Assembly: GCF_900497805.2 (NCBI RefSeq)
Contig: NW_020945064.1
Coordinates: forward strand, 10,225,348 to 10,289,347
Origin: Vombatus ursinus
Lineage: Eukaryota > Chordata > Mammalia > Diprotodontia > Vombatidae
Length of the DNA stretch: 64,000 nucleotides
Direction: 5' to 3'
In this document: piece after piece, positions 10,131 to 24,210 of the stretch
Layout: each line of letters opens with the position of its first letter
Numbering within the stretch: the stretch's first letter is position 1
Notes under the pieces: generated by a model
Told to the model about the DNA's origin: nothing
The model's input: the letters and a program-made list of their open reading frames with translations, nothing else
Databases searched by the model: none
Position numbers and translations under genes: made by a program

Positions 10131-10699
10131 ATCAATACTTCACTGGATGCCCAATCTCTTCAATGTGGCTGCTCCTTCCAGCAGTGCTGGTCACAAAATA
10201 GCCAGGTCTTCTCATCTTATATAACTTTTGTTCACATTCTCCCATCAATTTTATGTGGAAGATGCACCCAAGATGCTGGAGTTCTTCTTCTAGGTGATTT
10301 CAAACTTAAAGCTAGAGCAGTACTTATGCTATTTATCTGCTATCTCCCTCTTGCCATGGGACCAGCCCATCCCCTTTTCTTATCATACATCTCTTGGATG
10401 GTATCACTATATCACTTCTTGTAGGCAAGTCATCATTAATATTTGCTACAGCCTACTTATATGTACCATTGCTCTTTGGTTCACTTGAAATTATTATTTT
10501 TCCAATAATGTGAGGTTGCATGATTCATAGCAATATAGCTATGCTGTGGTGTGGGAAAAATAAATCTTTGTTTTGAGGAGAAGCTTGGAATCATTGCATA
10601 TGTTGAGTTAACTTTGGGATCATTGGATTTGTTGAGTAATTTCCCAAATGCAAATCAGCCCACTCTCTTCTTTCTATTCAATTCTGAGACTTGCTTCTT
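10131..10699. other. No recognised feature
   Basis: Open frames at 10122-10424 and 10551-10967 (+) lack domains. The latter runs into the repeat at 10700. Confidence 0.4.
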
Positions 10700-10862
10700 G
10701 TCCATGTACAGCATTCATAATAGCTCTGGAGGAGAAAGTGAGGGTGGTGACCTTGAACAGCCTCCCCTTACTCAAATCAAAGTCAATTGCATATCATGTC
10801 ATCATCTCCCTGATGTCATGATCCTCTTCCAGAATATGGGACAAACACATAACAACAATATT
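10700..10862 (+). mobile_element. RTE-tailed repeat fragment, third copy
   Basis: TCATCATCTCCCTGATGTCA, TGATCCTCTTCCAGAATAT and GGGACAAACAC..AACAACAA are the forward version of the end seen reversed at 755 and 55752. The preceding GCTCTGGAGGAGAAAGTGAG belongs to the same element. Confidence 0.6.
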
Positions 10863-10984
10863 CATCCAAGATATAGGCATTCATGGACCAGCTCAATTGG
10901 TTGTCTAATAGAGTCTAGAAAATTGGCATTCTTCATCTATTTCATTCATTCACATGCATGTTATTAAGCCAATTTCTTCTGAAA

Positions 10985-11097
10985 ATGGTAGGTATCAATG
11001 CAGAGGCTCTATAGTATTCTGGGAGTTGATGCAATCAGCAGAATGTTATTTGCCAACAGGAACATTTGGAGAATCTCACTACCAATAAGAAATTCCT
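10985..11097 (-). mobile_element. Probable RTE-like RT fragment, left half
   Basis: Minus-strand reading gives 'LANNILLIAS', close to the [FL]ADDI.LIAS reverse-transcriptase active-site block, with both aspartates changed to Asn. The full-length L1 inserted here, and the matching right half continues at 17881. Confidence 0.4.
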
Positions 11098-12069
11098 GAC
11101 TTCCACTTCCGGGAGACAAGATGGCAGAGTAAAAAGGTAGTCGCTCTCACCCTCCCCTATTAACCTCTGAAAACCCAGAAAAATATCACCCCAGAAAAAA
11201 CCCTGGAACAACTGAACCAGAAGAAAGATGGGGTACAGCAATGCAGTAGGCCAGGTAGCTAGAGGGATTAATGGGAAAGGCCCCTCTTACCCTGGGGGAA
11301 GGGGAGCAGTACGAAACAGGAGTCACCCAGCCAGCTAATAGAAAGACCCACTTTAGCACACCAGGAGGAGATTCTGGTGCCTTGGCATTCTGCAGCAAAT
11401 AAGTCTCCCGGTGCCTCAGTAAAAATAAGGAAGCAGCACTACAAAGGGCCCCAGGCGGATAAGCACCCGGCAGCATTGTCTGAAAGGAGCTGAAGAAAGC
11501 AAATTAGAGGTGCCAAAAAGGTCCAGCCTTGTTGATTCCAGCACAACACCAGGTAAGCTGTCAGAACCCTACAGCCTTCAACTACCAACCAGGAGGAGAT
11601 CCCGAAGCCCAGGTGGTCGAGCAGGCAAATGCCAACAGCTGTACCTCCGAGTGCCTCAGTGAGGGTGGGGTAACTGGTGGAAACCAGCTCAGAAAACCAC
11701 CAGGTGCCTTGGCATTCTGCAGCAAAGAAGTCTCCCAGTGCCTCAACAGAAATAAGGGAGGCAGCACTGCAAGGGGCCCCAGGCAGATAAACACCTGGCA
11801 GCACTTATCTAAAAGGAGCTAAACAAAGCTAAAGGAAAGGAAAAGCAGGCAACCTAGATTTACCTGAAAGTCCCAGCCTTGCTGATTCCAGCCCAACACC
11901 AGATAAGCTGCCAGAAACCTACAGCCTCCAATTGCCAACATAAGAGGCCCCAGCACACAAAGCCAGTGACCAAGACCTAGGCTCCCAACACAAGAAGTTT
12001 GGGTCAGTGCCCTCTGCTCCCCAGCAGGAGAGCTTAATCTCTTTAAAGACCAGGGAATAAAGAAACACC
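11098..12069 (+). promoter_or_regulatory. L1 5' UTR with tandem internal repeat
   Basis: 972 bp ahead of the ORF1 start, where the L1 internal promoter should lie. GGTGCCTTGGCATTCTGCAG begins at 11376 and again at 11703. The blocks that follow in each unit (GTCTCCC.GTGCCTCA, AAGGAGCT, CCAGCCTTG.TGATTCCAGC, AACACCAG.TAAGCTG.CAGAA) keep the same order, giving a ~327-bp period. An extra partial copy of ACCAGGAGGAGAT occurs at 11360 and 11587. The minus strand holds overlapping open frames of 96 and 121 codons that start with the same residues in each unit. Confidence 0.8.
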
Positions 12070-13091
12070 ATGAGTAAAAAGAAACATACGATAGATTCAT
12101 ATTACGAGAAGAGTGAAGATCAAGACAGAAATTCTGAAGGGGACAATACTGTCATCAAACTCACATCCGCAACATCAAAAGGGAATATGAACTGGTCTGA
12201 AGCCCAAAAAGCCTTCTTAGAAGAACTCAAGAAGGATTTTAAAAGTCAAATGAGAGAGGTAGAGGAGTCCTTTAAAAGTACAATTGGCCAATTGGAAAAA
12301 AAGTACACTGAAGAAAACAAGTCCCTAAAACACACAATTGGCCAATTGGAAAAAAAGTACAATGAGGAAAATAAATCCCTTAAAAATACAATTGACCAAT
12401 TAGGGAAGAAAGTACAAAATCTAACAGAAAAAAACAATATGTTAAAAATTAGAATTGAACAAATGGAAACTAATGACTCTATGAGAGAGTAAGAATCAGT
12501 CAAACAGAAACAAAAAAAAATGAAAAAATAGATGAAAACAGCTTGTGGGTAAAACAGCTGACCTGGAAAATCAACCCAGGAGAGACAATTTAAAAATTAT
12601 AGGCCTACCTGAAAGTCATGATGAAAAAAAGAGCCTGGACAATATCCTTCAGGAAATCATAAAGGAGAACTGCCCTGAAGTCCCAGAACCTAAAGGTAAA
12701 ATAACTATAGAAAGAATCCACCGCTCCCTGCCTGAAAGAGATCCCAAATTGAAAACGCCAAGGAATATAATAGCTAAATTCCAAAATCATCAGATTGAAG
12801 AGAAATTACTGCAAGCAGCCAGAAAGAAACAATTTAAATATCATGGAACTACAGTCAAGATTACTCAGGACCTTGCAGCCTCTACATTAAAAGACATGGA
12901 ACATGATATTCCATAAGGCAAAGGAGCTTGGAATGCAGCCAAGGATTAACTACCCAGTGAAAATGAGCATGATTTTTTAGGGAAGGAGGTGGATATTCAA
13001 CAAAACAGGGGACTTCCAAACGTTCCTGATAAAAAGACCAGAGCTCAACAAAAAATTTGCTCTTCAAGTACAAGATTCAAGAGAGACATAA
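12070..13091 (+). pseudogene. L1 ORF1 (RNA-binding chaperone), broken
   Basis: Starts at ATG 12070 (MSKKKHTIDSYYEKSED). Residues ~40-135 form a coiled coil with three near-identical 21-residue units (TIGQLEKKY.EENKSLK.). A stop at 12490-12492 ends the first frame. The RRM-like part (DNLKIIGLPE, then 'IERIHRSLPERD') lies in another frame (12545-12916), and the C-terminal domain (AKELGMQPRINYPVKMS) returns to the first before another stop at ~12973. The last residues, FALQVQDSRET, are in a third frame. At least three frame changes, so no functional protein. In intact L1, trimers of this protein coat L1 RNA. Confidence 0.9.
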
Positions 13092-13710
13092 AAAGGTAAA
13101 TGGGACAGAAAGATACAATATGTTGTTAATAAGGGCAGAATGTTTACATCCCTACAAGGGAAGATTACACTTGCAACTCTTGAGAACTGTATTGTTATTA
13201 TACCATGTTAAAGGAATATACATAAAGGGAGTGGATATAAGTTGACTTTGATGTAATGATAAAAAAAAATTTAATCAAGTGGGTTAAATGGATCCAAGTA
13301 AGTGGATTAGTCTGAGCTAGGAAAAATGTACTGAGAAAGGAGGAGGCAGACAAGGGTAAATTACATTACAGGAAAAGACACAAAAACCTATTAGAACAGA
13401 GGTAAAGAAGGGAGGGGAATGAGCATTGTTTGAACCTTACTCTCATCAGATTTGGCTCAAGAAGGGAATAACATAATCAGTTAGGTATAGAAATCTAACT
13501 TGCACTATAGGTAGTAGGAGGGGAAAGGGGAAAGAAAAGGGAGGGGGGATAGAAGGGAGGGAAGAAGCAGTAAGGGTAAAGGGGAAGAAAAGGGAAAGGG
13601 ATAACAGAAGGGAAGTGGGACTGAAGGAGGTGGTGGTCAAAAGCAAAACACTAGTAAGGGGGAGAAAGGAGAAAGGAGAAAGAAAAGCATAAACAGGGGG
13701 GAAAAAGGAT
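13092..13710 (+). other. Long purine-rich L1 inter-ORF spacer
   Basis: About 620 bp separate ORF1 from ORF2, far more than the 63 bp of human L1. From about 13500 to 13700 the sense strand is nearly all A and G. The same spacer is found in the other L1 copies here (36990-37260 on +, 44100-44500 on -), so it is a family trait. Any role, for example in ORF2 re-initiation, is unknown. Confidence 0.7.
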
Positions 13711-17502
<3,792 letters not shown>

Positions 17503-17869
17503 TATTGATAAACTTAACCCTTCCTGGCAATACAAGGATCTAAGACATCTCCGGAGGCCTTGTGATGGAAAATGCTATCTACACGCAAAGAAAGAACTAT
17601 GGAAGCCAAATCGTTACTTTTTTCTCTTCTGTTGAGTTTTGTTTCCTCTTTCTGATGGTTCCTTCTATTGGTTTTAATTTCTACTTACCACATCACTAAT
17701 GTGAAAATATGTTTAATATGAATGTAAATGTATAGCCTATATCAGATTGTGTGCCATCTTGGGGAGGGTGGTGGGAAGGAAGGGGGAGAAAAATTTTAAA
17801 CTCAAAAGCATATGGAAGTGATTATTGATAAATCAAAATAAATTAATAAAAAAAATAAGGTACAAAAAA
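17503..17869 (+). other. L1 3' UTR and A-rich tail
   Basis: Contains a GCCATCTTGGGGAGGGTGGT purine run (17752 on), an AATAAA near 17837 and an A-rich tail that meets the duplicated AAGAAATTCCT. The same 3' end, reversed, forms the nested insert at 43545-44093. Confidence 0.85.
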
Positions 17870-17880
17870 AAGAAATTCCT

Positions 17881-18010
17881 TTTCCATTTGGACTCCATGT
17901 TGAATACCCTCCATGAGAGTGGCAAACACCATTGGAAAGCCCATGTATCCCTTTTTCATACCTCACTTAGTGTTGGTACTCAGAGAATTGGTGAACTTGC
18001 CTGAGGTCAC
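17881..18010 (-). mobile_element. Probable RTE-like RT fragment, right half
   Basis: Continuation of the element at 10985-11097 once the L1 and one duplicate are removed. Called mainly on that continuity. Confidence 0.35.
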
Positions 18011-19112
18011 TTTAAATAGTAATGAACAGGCTAAGCCATAACTAAGGATTTTTCACTTGGGGAAAATACTTTTTGGGTGAGGGCACCACAAAGGAGAGAC
18101 TAGGGTTACATGCATACTAAGACAGGGGATGATCTAGCCCTCTCCCTTAAATGCATTGGAGAGGGAGTTATCTGATGCATCCATTATAGAAATCATATGC
18201 AATCTTAATGTATGCATTATAATAAGGATGCTATTATTAATAAAAGAAAGGATTCTGTTAACTGTATCTCAGCTATGCCGCCTTCCCCAAGATCTGACAT
18301 GCAAGTGCTATCACTCAGCTTTGTTTCTCGAGTACTTCCAAACTGATGGTATTCAAGTCAATCCATTTATCAGTTGGCACCATAGGTTGAACAGCGAACC
18401 ATTGATCAGACACCAAATGGTCAATTAGATTTTGTTGCCTTGACAAGTTAACAACCTAATTGCATCAATTTGGTGATTTCCATCCATGGCTCCCTTTTTA
18501 ACCCCCATACTCACTTATAATGTGGATGGATCATATTATGCAGAAAAACAAATCTTGCTCTTGAATTCCAACTTAGCATGGATTCCAAATACAGTAACTG
18601 ATGATTCACTAAATGTTCTTGTCCTCCCTTCTTTGGCTTCCAGTAATTGCAGAGAGCTTGATCCCCTGTTGTTTCTTGCACAGGAGTGTGGATTCCAATA
18701 AATATCCCTGCCTGCCTTTGTTCATTGATGCCTGTAGTCTGAACTCTTGGCTCTGCTATGTTTCTGTATCCCCTCCTCCCTTCAGCTCTGACTGACCTAT
18801 TCTTCAGAAAAGTCAACAGTTAGCAAGGAGTCTTGGAAGGAAGTAGAACCTGAGCCACCCCAGAGGACTTTGTCTTCTGCCTTTGTGCCTAGATCTGTAA
18901 AGTCATCCTTCCTGGTGTTTGATTTTCACAACACTTTATTGGAGAAATAATAGACTCAGAAATGATGAAAAATACAACTGCAATGTGTGAAGTGATGAGA
19001 TTAATGTCAGGTTTTTGTTTTGTTTTAAACACAGACATAAGCTTTTGGTGATGGAAGGGAAGGAACTCAGAGATCATCCCTTAACAGGATATAGAAATTA
19101 ATAAACCTTAGA
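18011..19112. other. No recognised feature
   Basis: Roughly 1.1 kb without a clear repeat match. Short frames at 18156, 18486, 18511 and 18613 overlap on both strands and look random. Confidence 0.45.
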
Positions 19113-19113
19113 G

Positions 19114-19260
19114 GGCTTCTTAACCTTATTGCTGTCATGGACCCCTTTGGAAATCCGGTGAAACCTATGGACCCCTTCTCAGAATTATGTTTTTAAATGC
19201 ATAAAATAAGATGTATAGGATTACAAGGAAGACCAATAGGTAAAAATGTAGTTATCTAAA

Positions 19261-19292
<32 letters not shown>

Positions 19293-19339
19293 CATGTGAG
19301 CACACATATAAAAGCTCTTGAGCCATTGGTTAAGAACCT
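19114..19339. mobile_element. Small DNA transposon (hAT-like MITE), copy 1
   Basis: Ends in near-perfect inverted repeats, GGCTTCTTAACC and GGTTAAGAACC. The interior (ATGGACCCCTT, TGTTTTTAAATGCATAAAAT, GGATTACAA.GA) is shared with 39502-39690. A (TG)n at 19261-19290 has expanded inside. No transposase. Superfamily guess is from the terminal motif only. Confidence 0.6.
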
Positions 19340-19610
19340 TTGATCTAGGTCAAACTCCTCACTTCAGAGAGAGGACATTTTCTAACATGCCCATAGCAAG
19401 AACCTGACTGAGTTCTCTGACTCTAAGTCCTGTGCTTCCCCTCTACACCAATATTGTCTTTGTATAGATGGAGAAACTGAGATCTAGAGAAGTAAGGGGA
19501 CTTACAAGAAAGTAAGGCATTATAAGTGGTAAGTGGAAAAGCCAGACATTAGAATCCAGATACCCCGAGTCCAACACTCATCTTGGAGAATTACCTCAGT
19601 AGTAACAACA
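19340..19610 (-). mobile_element. Two abutting MIR fragments
   Basis: CTAGGTCAAACTCCTCACTT...CTCTGACTCTAAGTCCTGTG (19340-19445) followed by AGATGGAGAAACTGAGATCT...AGAATCCAGATACCCCGAGT (19466-19585). Confidence 0.55.
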
Positions 19611-19729
19611 TTTATTTTTTAAAAAATGCATTTATTCATTCATTCAGCTAGCATTGCATAAGGTTATTTATCCTCACTAGGCTTCAAGTTTCATACTTCT
19701 CTGGAGTAATGGACATGCCATATCCCAGA

Positions 19730-20030
19730 TCAGTTGGGTGTACTCTTTTCTCCTGTAGTCACTCTACAAAGGGGTATGAACTTTCCAAGCCAAGGTGAAG
19801 TCTTGGACATAGTATGAAATCACCTTGTTCTGGGTACTTGCTCTATTGATATGGTTCTTTGTTGTGGCATGGATGGTGAAATGCAAAGCTACAGAGGTGC
19901 AGTAGAAGAGAAGACCAGCAAATTTGAAGGAGATTTTTTTTTTTGGAAGTAATTCCAAGCCATTCTAGATCAGGTTTAGAAATAAAATGGTAGATCAAAC
20001 CAGGGAGAATCAAGAACCAAGCATGACTTT
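19730..20030 (+). repeat. Unidentified diverged repeat, copy A
   Basis: The first ~195 bp (AACTTTCCAAGCCAAGGTGA, TAGTATGAAATCACCTTGTT, GCAGTAGAAGAGAAGACC) recurs reversed at 21230-21425. The last ~90 bp (CATTCTAGATCAGGTTTAGA, GAGAATCAAGAACCAAGCAT) recurs directly at 21698-21790. I do not recognise the family. 19611-19729 and 20031-20299 hold nothing identified. Confidence 0.7.
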
Positions 20031-20299
20031 AATATCCTAGGATTCCTAACCTAAGGAGTGAAATCTCAAGGTTCAGTGCCTCCCCATTGCAACTGCCATC
20101 CTTACACCTCACCTTGTCCCTTGGGCATGTTGTAACTTCTCTGACTTGCCCTGACAGTCCCACAGTCCTTTTACTGTGTGTTCTAGGGTACAAATTCCTT
20201 CTCAATACATGAAAGGGAGAAGGCTGTACCACCCCATTTCCAAGTATGACTGAACACTACCTATCCTGCCTCCAACACTTTTGCCACAAATGAAAAAAA

Positions 20300-20515
20300 A
20301 ATTCCTAGTTATGGCTCTGTCTGACTCTGCTGCTTACTACTTAGAGTGACTTCAGACAAATCACTGAATTTCTCTCAGCCTGATTCCTCATCCATAAAAT
20401 GAACACAAAAATGCTTACTTGTGTCACAGGGCAATTATGAAGATAGAAATAAGATAATATGAGTGAAAAGTGTTTATAAACTGCAAGATACTATATAAAT
20501 TTCAGCTATTAATAT
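20300..20515 (+). mobile_element. MIR copy
   Basis: GACTTCAGACAAATCACTGA, TTCCTCATCCATAAAATGAA, AAAGTGTTTATAAACTGCAA: MIR head to tail on +. Confidence 0.75.
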
Positions 20516-20571
20516 TTTCTTTTTTAACCCCTTTATTTCATGTACAACCCATGGCCATTACCCAAAGTTCT

Positions 20572-20646
20572 GGACTCATACAGGTCAGATTCCATCCTGA
20601 AGACTGTTGAGAAGTCTTCAGGATGGAATCTGACCTGTATGAGTCC
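20572..20646. repeat. Perfect 34-bp inverted repeat, 7-nt loop
   Basis: Arm 20572-20605 (GGACTCATACAGG ... CTGAAGACT) is the exact reverse complement of 20613-20646, separated by GTTGAGA. No mismatch in 34 pairs. The flanks do not pair. RNA from either strand would fold into a short hairpin. Confidence 0.97.
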
Positions 20647-20649
20647 TTG

Positions 20650-21229
20650 ACTCATGCTCCTACCAAGAATTTCCCCCTGGGAACATCTGAATTTGGTTTG
20701 TGTCTAGTTCTCCATGAAACAGGAAAAGGAAATTGGATTTCAATGTCCATGCAAGCACACAGGCTAACAAGGCATCAAATCTAGGACAAATTTTATTTAA
20801 CCTTGCAGAAAACACAAAGGACTCAGATCTAAACCAACAAAGAGTCAAGATAACTTTTGTCCTCTAGAGATCTCCCCTATTGAAGCACATAATTCACATT
20901 ATACATAGAACCATGGAAGGTATAAATCCAGGTTGTTCCTCTTGCAGATCTCAGGACCTTCTCTATTAGGGGTGGGAGGGGAGTGGCTCTATGGCTTTCT
21001 CTTGAGGAAATCCAAGCTGTCTTAGCCCTATGCCTTATAGGTTCTTGTTCAAGTTCTGTGCCTTCACTTCTGGGTCAATGTCAGATACTCTCTCCTTAAG
21101 GGGTTGTATCTCTTCTCTCCCCTGAATCTCTTTTGTCTCCCAGTGGATGTTCTCTGTGTTTCCTTTTTAGCCCAATTACAGAGCTATCACACATGCGTGA
21201 TCTTTATCATCAATATGCTATTCATTTGT
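20650..21229. other. No recognised feature
   Basis: Open frames at 20660-20848 (-) and 21104-21304 (+) carry no domain. No repeat seen. Confidence 0.4.
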
Positions 21230-21425
21230 TGGTCTTCACTTCTACTGTGTCTCTATGGCTATGCATTTCATCATCAACACCAAACCAAAGAACTCTCCCA
21301 ATAGGGAAGCAAGTACCTAGGACAAGGTGATTTCATACTATGTTCAGGACTTCACCTTGGCTTGGAAAGTTCACACCTCTTTGTTGAGTGAAGACAAGAG
21401 AAAAGAGCACACTCAACTGAGCTGA
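21230..21425 (-). repeat. Unidentified diverged repeat, copy B (inverted)
   Basis: Reverse complement of 19730-19925 with moderate divergence: ACAAGGTGATTTCATACTAT and TTCACCTTGGCTTGGAAAGT are the clearest blocks. Forms an arm of a ~195-bp inverted pair 1.3 kb apart. Confidence 0.7.
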
Positions 21426-21569
21426 CTTATGATATGCTAGGCTACTCCAGAGAGTGGAAACCCAGTGAAGAAAAGTAACCACTCCAAGGCTACATTATTA
21501 ACCAACAGAAAGTAAACTCTAACTTATTTACATCACTATAAGTTTTCTTCCAATTCAAGGTATGGAACT

Positions 21570-21690
21570 ACTAATGATGACAATAATTTATACTTATATA
21601 GTGGTTTGAGTTTGCAAAGTACTAATCTTGTGGGGTAGGCATTGAGTAAATTGCCTATGATTGCACAAGGCACTGTGCTATTAAATATTT
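21570..21690 (-). mobile_element. MIR-like fragment
   Basis: ACAATAATTTATACTTATAT, GTTTGCAAAGTACTAAT, TTGTGGGGTAGGCATTG: weak reversed MIR. Confidence 0.45.
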
Positions 21691-21697
21691 GAAGGAT

Positions 21698-21790
21698 AAT
21701 TTTTCTAGGAAGTAACCCCAAAGTATTCTAGACCAGGTTTGGAAAATAAAGCAACAGTACAAACTAAGGAGAATCAAGAACCAAGCATTC
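21698..21790 (+). repeat. Unidentified diverged repeat, copy C (partial)
   Basis: Direct match to 19935-20025: ATTCTAGACCAGGTTTGGAA, GGAGAATCAAGAACCAAGCA. Sits between MIR pieces. Confidence 0.65.
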
Positions 21791-21794
21791 CAAC

Positions 21795-21935
21795 TTTATA
21801 AATAAAGAAGTTGAAACCGACAGAGCTGAAGGGATTTATCCAGGGTCACATAACTAGCGAATGTGAGAGTCTGAATTCGAATCTAGGCTTTGTGGTTCCA
21901 GCATGCAGCCTTCTTTCCCTGCATTGTGCTATTTT
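21795..21935 (-). mobile_element. MIR fragment
   Basis: AAATAAAGAAGTTGAAACCG, CCAGGGTCACATAACTAGCG, TCTGAATTCGAATCTAGGCT, CTTTCCCTGCATTGTGCTAT. May continue the 21570 copy around copy C. Confidence 0.7.
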
Positions 21936-21939
21936 TTTC

Positions 21940-23370
21940 TCTGTGTTGTAAAGAAAAAAAAATGTGGATTTTATAAAAGCCAAAGTAAGGCTATCAACAT
22001 TCTGTTTATTATCAGGATGATTTTAATAATATGGTGTTTTACTGTTATGAGAAAAAATAAAGAAAATAAAATGATACTTACATGGCAATTCCACAGGCTG
22101 CTATTGACATAGTAAATCTACCAGAGAAACTTTACTTTTGAAGAACTTACCAATTTTTTAAAAGGTTAGTTTGAAACACCCAAAAAAGTGGAACCCAAAG
22201 ACCTCAGTGACCATCCTTGTTGGCCTTTCTGTAATTAATTATCCAGTCATTTCTCCACAATGCAAAGTTTTCAGATCATTAGTGTGGTCAATGGTGAATA
22301 ATTAGAGAGGGCTGGTCAGCTCCAACCTCCTGCAGGGCTCATCCAAGCATGGTGCTCTCTTTGAAGTCATCAAGTCTTCATCACTTTAGTGCACTCAGCA
22401 GGAGTGCAGAAGGCAGGCTTGGAGTTCAAAACTTAAGGGATGGAGTAACTAGCTTTGCACAATCAGGCATGAAGATCAAGGAAAGTGAGTTCATCTGTGT
22501 CCAGCCCCAGCGAGTGAATCACTCACCACACCTTGAAAAAAGCACATAATGGCCAGGAGAAATGGATGGTCTCTTCCCCACTGCCCCTGCTCCCAGTTGA
22601 TGACTCCTAGCAGGGAAATAGTGATCACAAATCTAGGGCAATTTCTCAGCTGTTATTCTTTGAGTGAACCTTTCCATGGTCCTTGGCTTTCATCATATAA
22701 AGGAAACATAATACAGCTACCCATGGTTTTAATTGAGCTTAGGGGGCTGTCTCATAACATCACCAAGAGAGAGAATATGATAAAAAACAATTTAACTGAG
22801 TGTGAAACTTGGACAAGGATTCTAGGGTTTATCGTGTAATTGTATTAGGTAACACTGCAATATCATTGGATTAAACATGGGAAAAATATTTCCTATTGCT
22901 AACTTCCAGCTTTGTCATTTAGCTACCAAGAAGCTCTGGCCTTATTTACTCTCTCTTAGCAAGCATATTCCATCCCAGACCTTGGGCACAAATATGGAAT
23001 TTGATGTGTTTCCGATTGGGTTGATTTGAGCAGGTTGATTCCAAACCACTGTGTCTGAGTCAAGTTTTTCTTGGAAACGGTGCACTAGAATTACCAGCAT
23101 CCCCTCGCTTTAAAAGTTGTTGTGTGATGAGGTTTCACTGGAAGGGTTTGTCAGTGGAGAATCATATCTGGGAAAATATGGCCTGGCTCAGATCCAAGGG
23201 CAAACAAGTGAGTTCTAGTGAGCAGAGAGGCCCCATTTGAATGTGTCTGCCATGAGAGTTGGTTCTTATTCTTTCAAAGACCCTAGAGGATTCTGATAAT
23301 CAGAACTGCCTTATCTGAAAAGGCTGTTGTCAGTGTAAGATAATGTGTGGGAAGTTCTTTGTGGTCACAA
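21940..23370. other. No recognised feature
   Basis: 1.4 kb without a repeat I can name. Frames at 22349-22549 and 22549-22839 (+) abut but show no domain or coding signature. Confidence 0.4.
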
Positions 23371-23371
23371 G

Positions 23372-23634
23372 GTATTGTTCATCGTTCAGTCACTTTTCAG
23401 TCCTGTCTGACTCTCCATGACCCCATTTGGGGTTTTCTTGGCAAAGATACTGGAGTGGTTTGTTATTTCCTTCTCCAGATCATTTTACAGAAGAGGAAAC
23501 TGAGGCAAACAGGGTTAAGTGACTTGCTCAGGGTCATACAGCCAGTAGGTGTCTGAGGCCAGATTTGAATTCAAGAAGATGAGTCCTCCTGACTCCAGGT
23601 CCAGCACTCTGTGCACCATGGCGCCACCTAGCCT
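23372..23634 (-). mobile_element. MAR1-type SINE, full length
   Basis: Reversed: TTGTTCATCGTTCAGTCACT, ACCCCATTTGGGGTTTTCTT, CTCCAGATCATTTTACAGAA, CTTGCTCAGGGTCATACAGC, down to the head complement TGTGCACCATGGCGCCACCT. Confidence 0.92.
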
Positions 23635-23752
23635 ACCCCCAAAGGATTGTATACATGTTTTATTATTGCTATGTGCTTACCCATTCTAGAGCAGAAAGAC
23701 ACCTCAGAAGACATCTATTCTAAGCTCCTTCTTAACTCTTCCCTGTATTTTA

Positions 23753-24115
23753 CATTCAAGTCAACAAGTCTTTAATAAGCACCTACTATGTGCCTGGCAC
23801 TATGTCAAGTGCTGGAGATACAAAGAAGGTCAAAAGCAGTCCCTGCTCTCAAGGAGCTTATGATCTAATGAGGGGAGACAACATGGAAAACAACTGTGTA
23901 CAAAGAAGCTAAAGTAAAAAATTTAGGAGAACAAATAAAATTTATTTGTACATTTTATAAATTTTATTTATATATTGTAGAAATTTAGGAGGATAATTTA
24001 GGGGATAAATTGGAGGTAGCCTTAGAGAGAAGCCATTAAGATTAAGGAGGACTGAGAAAGGCTTCCAATAGGGGAAGTCTAATGACAAAGCCAACATGAA
24101 GACGAGATATATGAG
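23753..24115 (-). mobile_element. L2 3' region
   Basis: GTCAACAAGTCTTTAATAAG, CACCTACTATGTGCCTGGCA, CAGTCCCTGCTCTCAAGGAG, AGACAACATGGAAAACAACT, GATAAATTGGAGGTAGCC, GAGAAAGGCTTCCAATAGGG: a long reversed L2 3' end, reading into upstream sequence. Confidence 0.85.
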
Positions 24116-24210
24116 GGAACTGATGTTTACAGAGGCAAGGTGACTTGCCCAAGGACACACATATGCCGGAGGTAGGATTTGAATCCATATTCTCTGACTT
24201 TAAGATTATA
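24116..24210 (-). mobile_element. MIR fragment
   Basis: GAGGCAAGGTGACTTGCCCA, GGAGGTAGGATTTGAATCCA, TATTCTCTGACTTTAAGATT. Confidence 0.75.

Noticed and set aside
10551-10967. 138-codon + frame
   Set aside because: Its second half is the RTE-tailed repeat and the first half has no recognisable domain.
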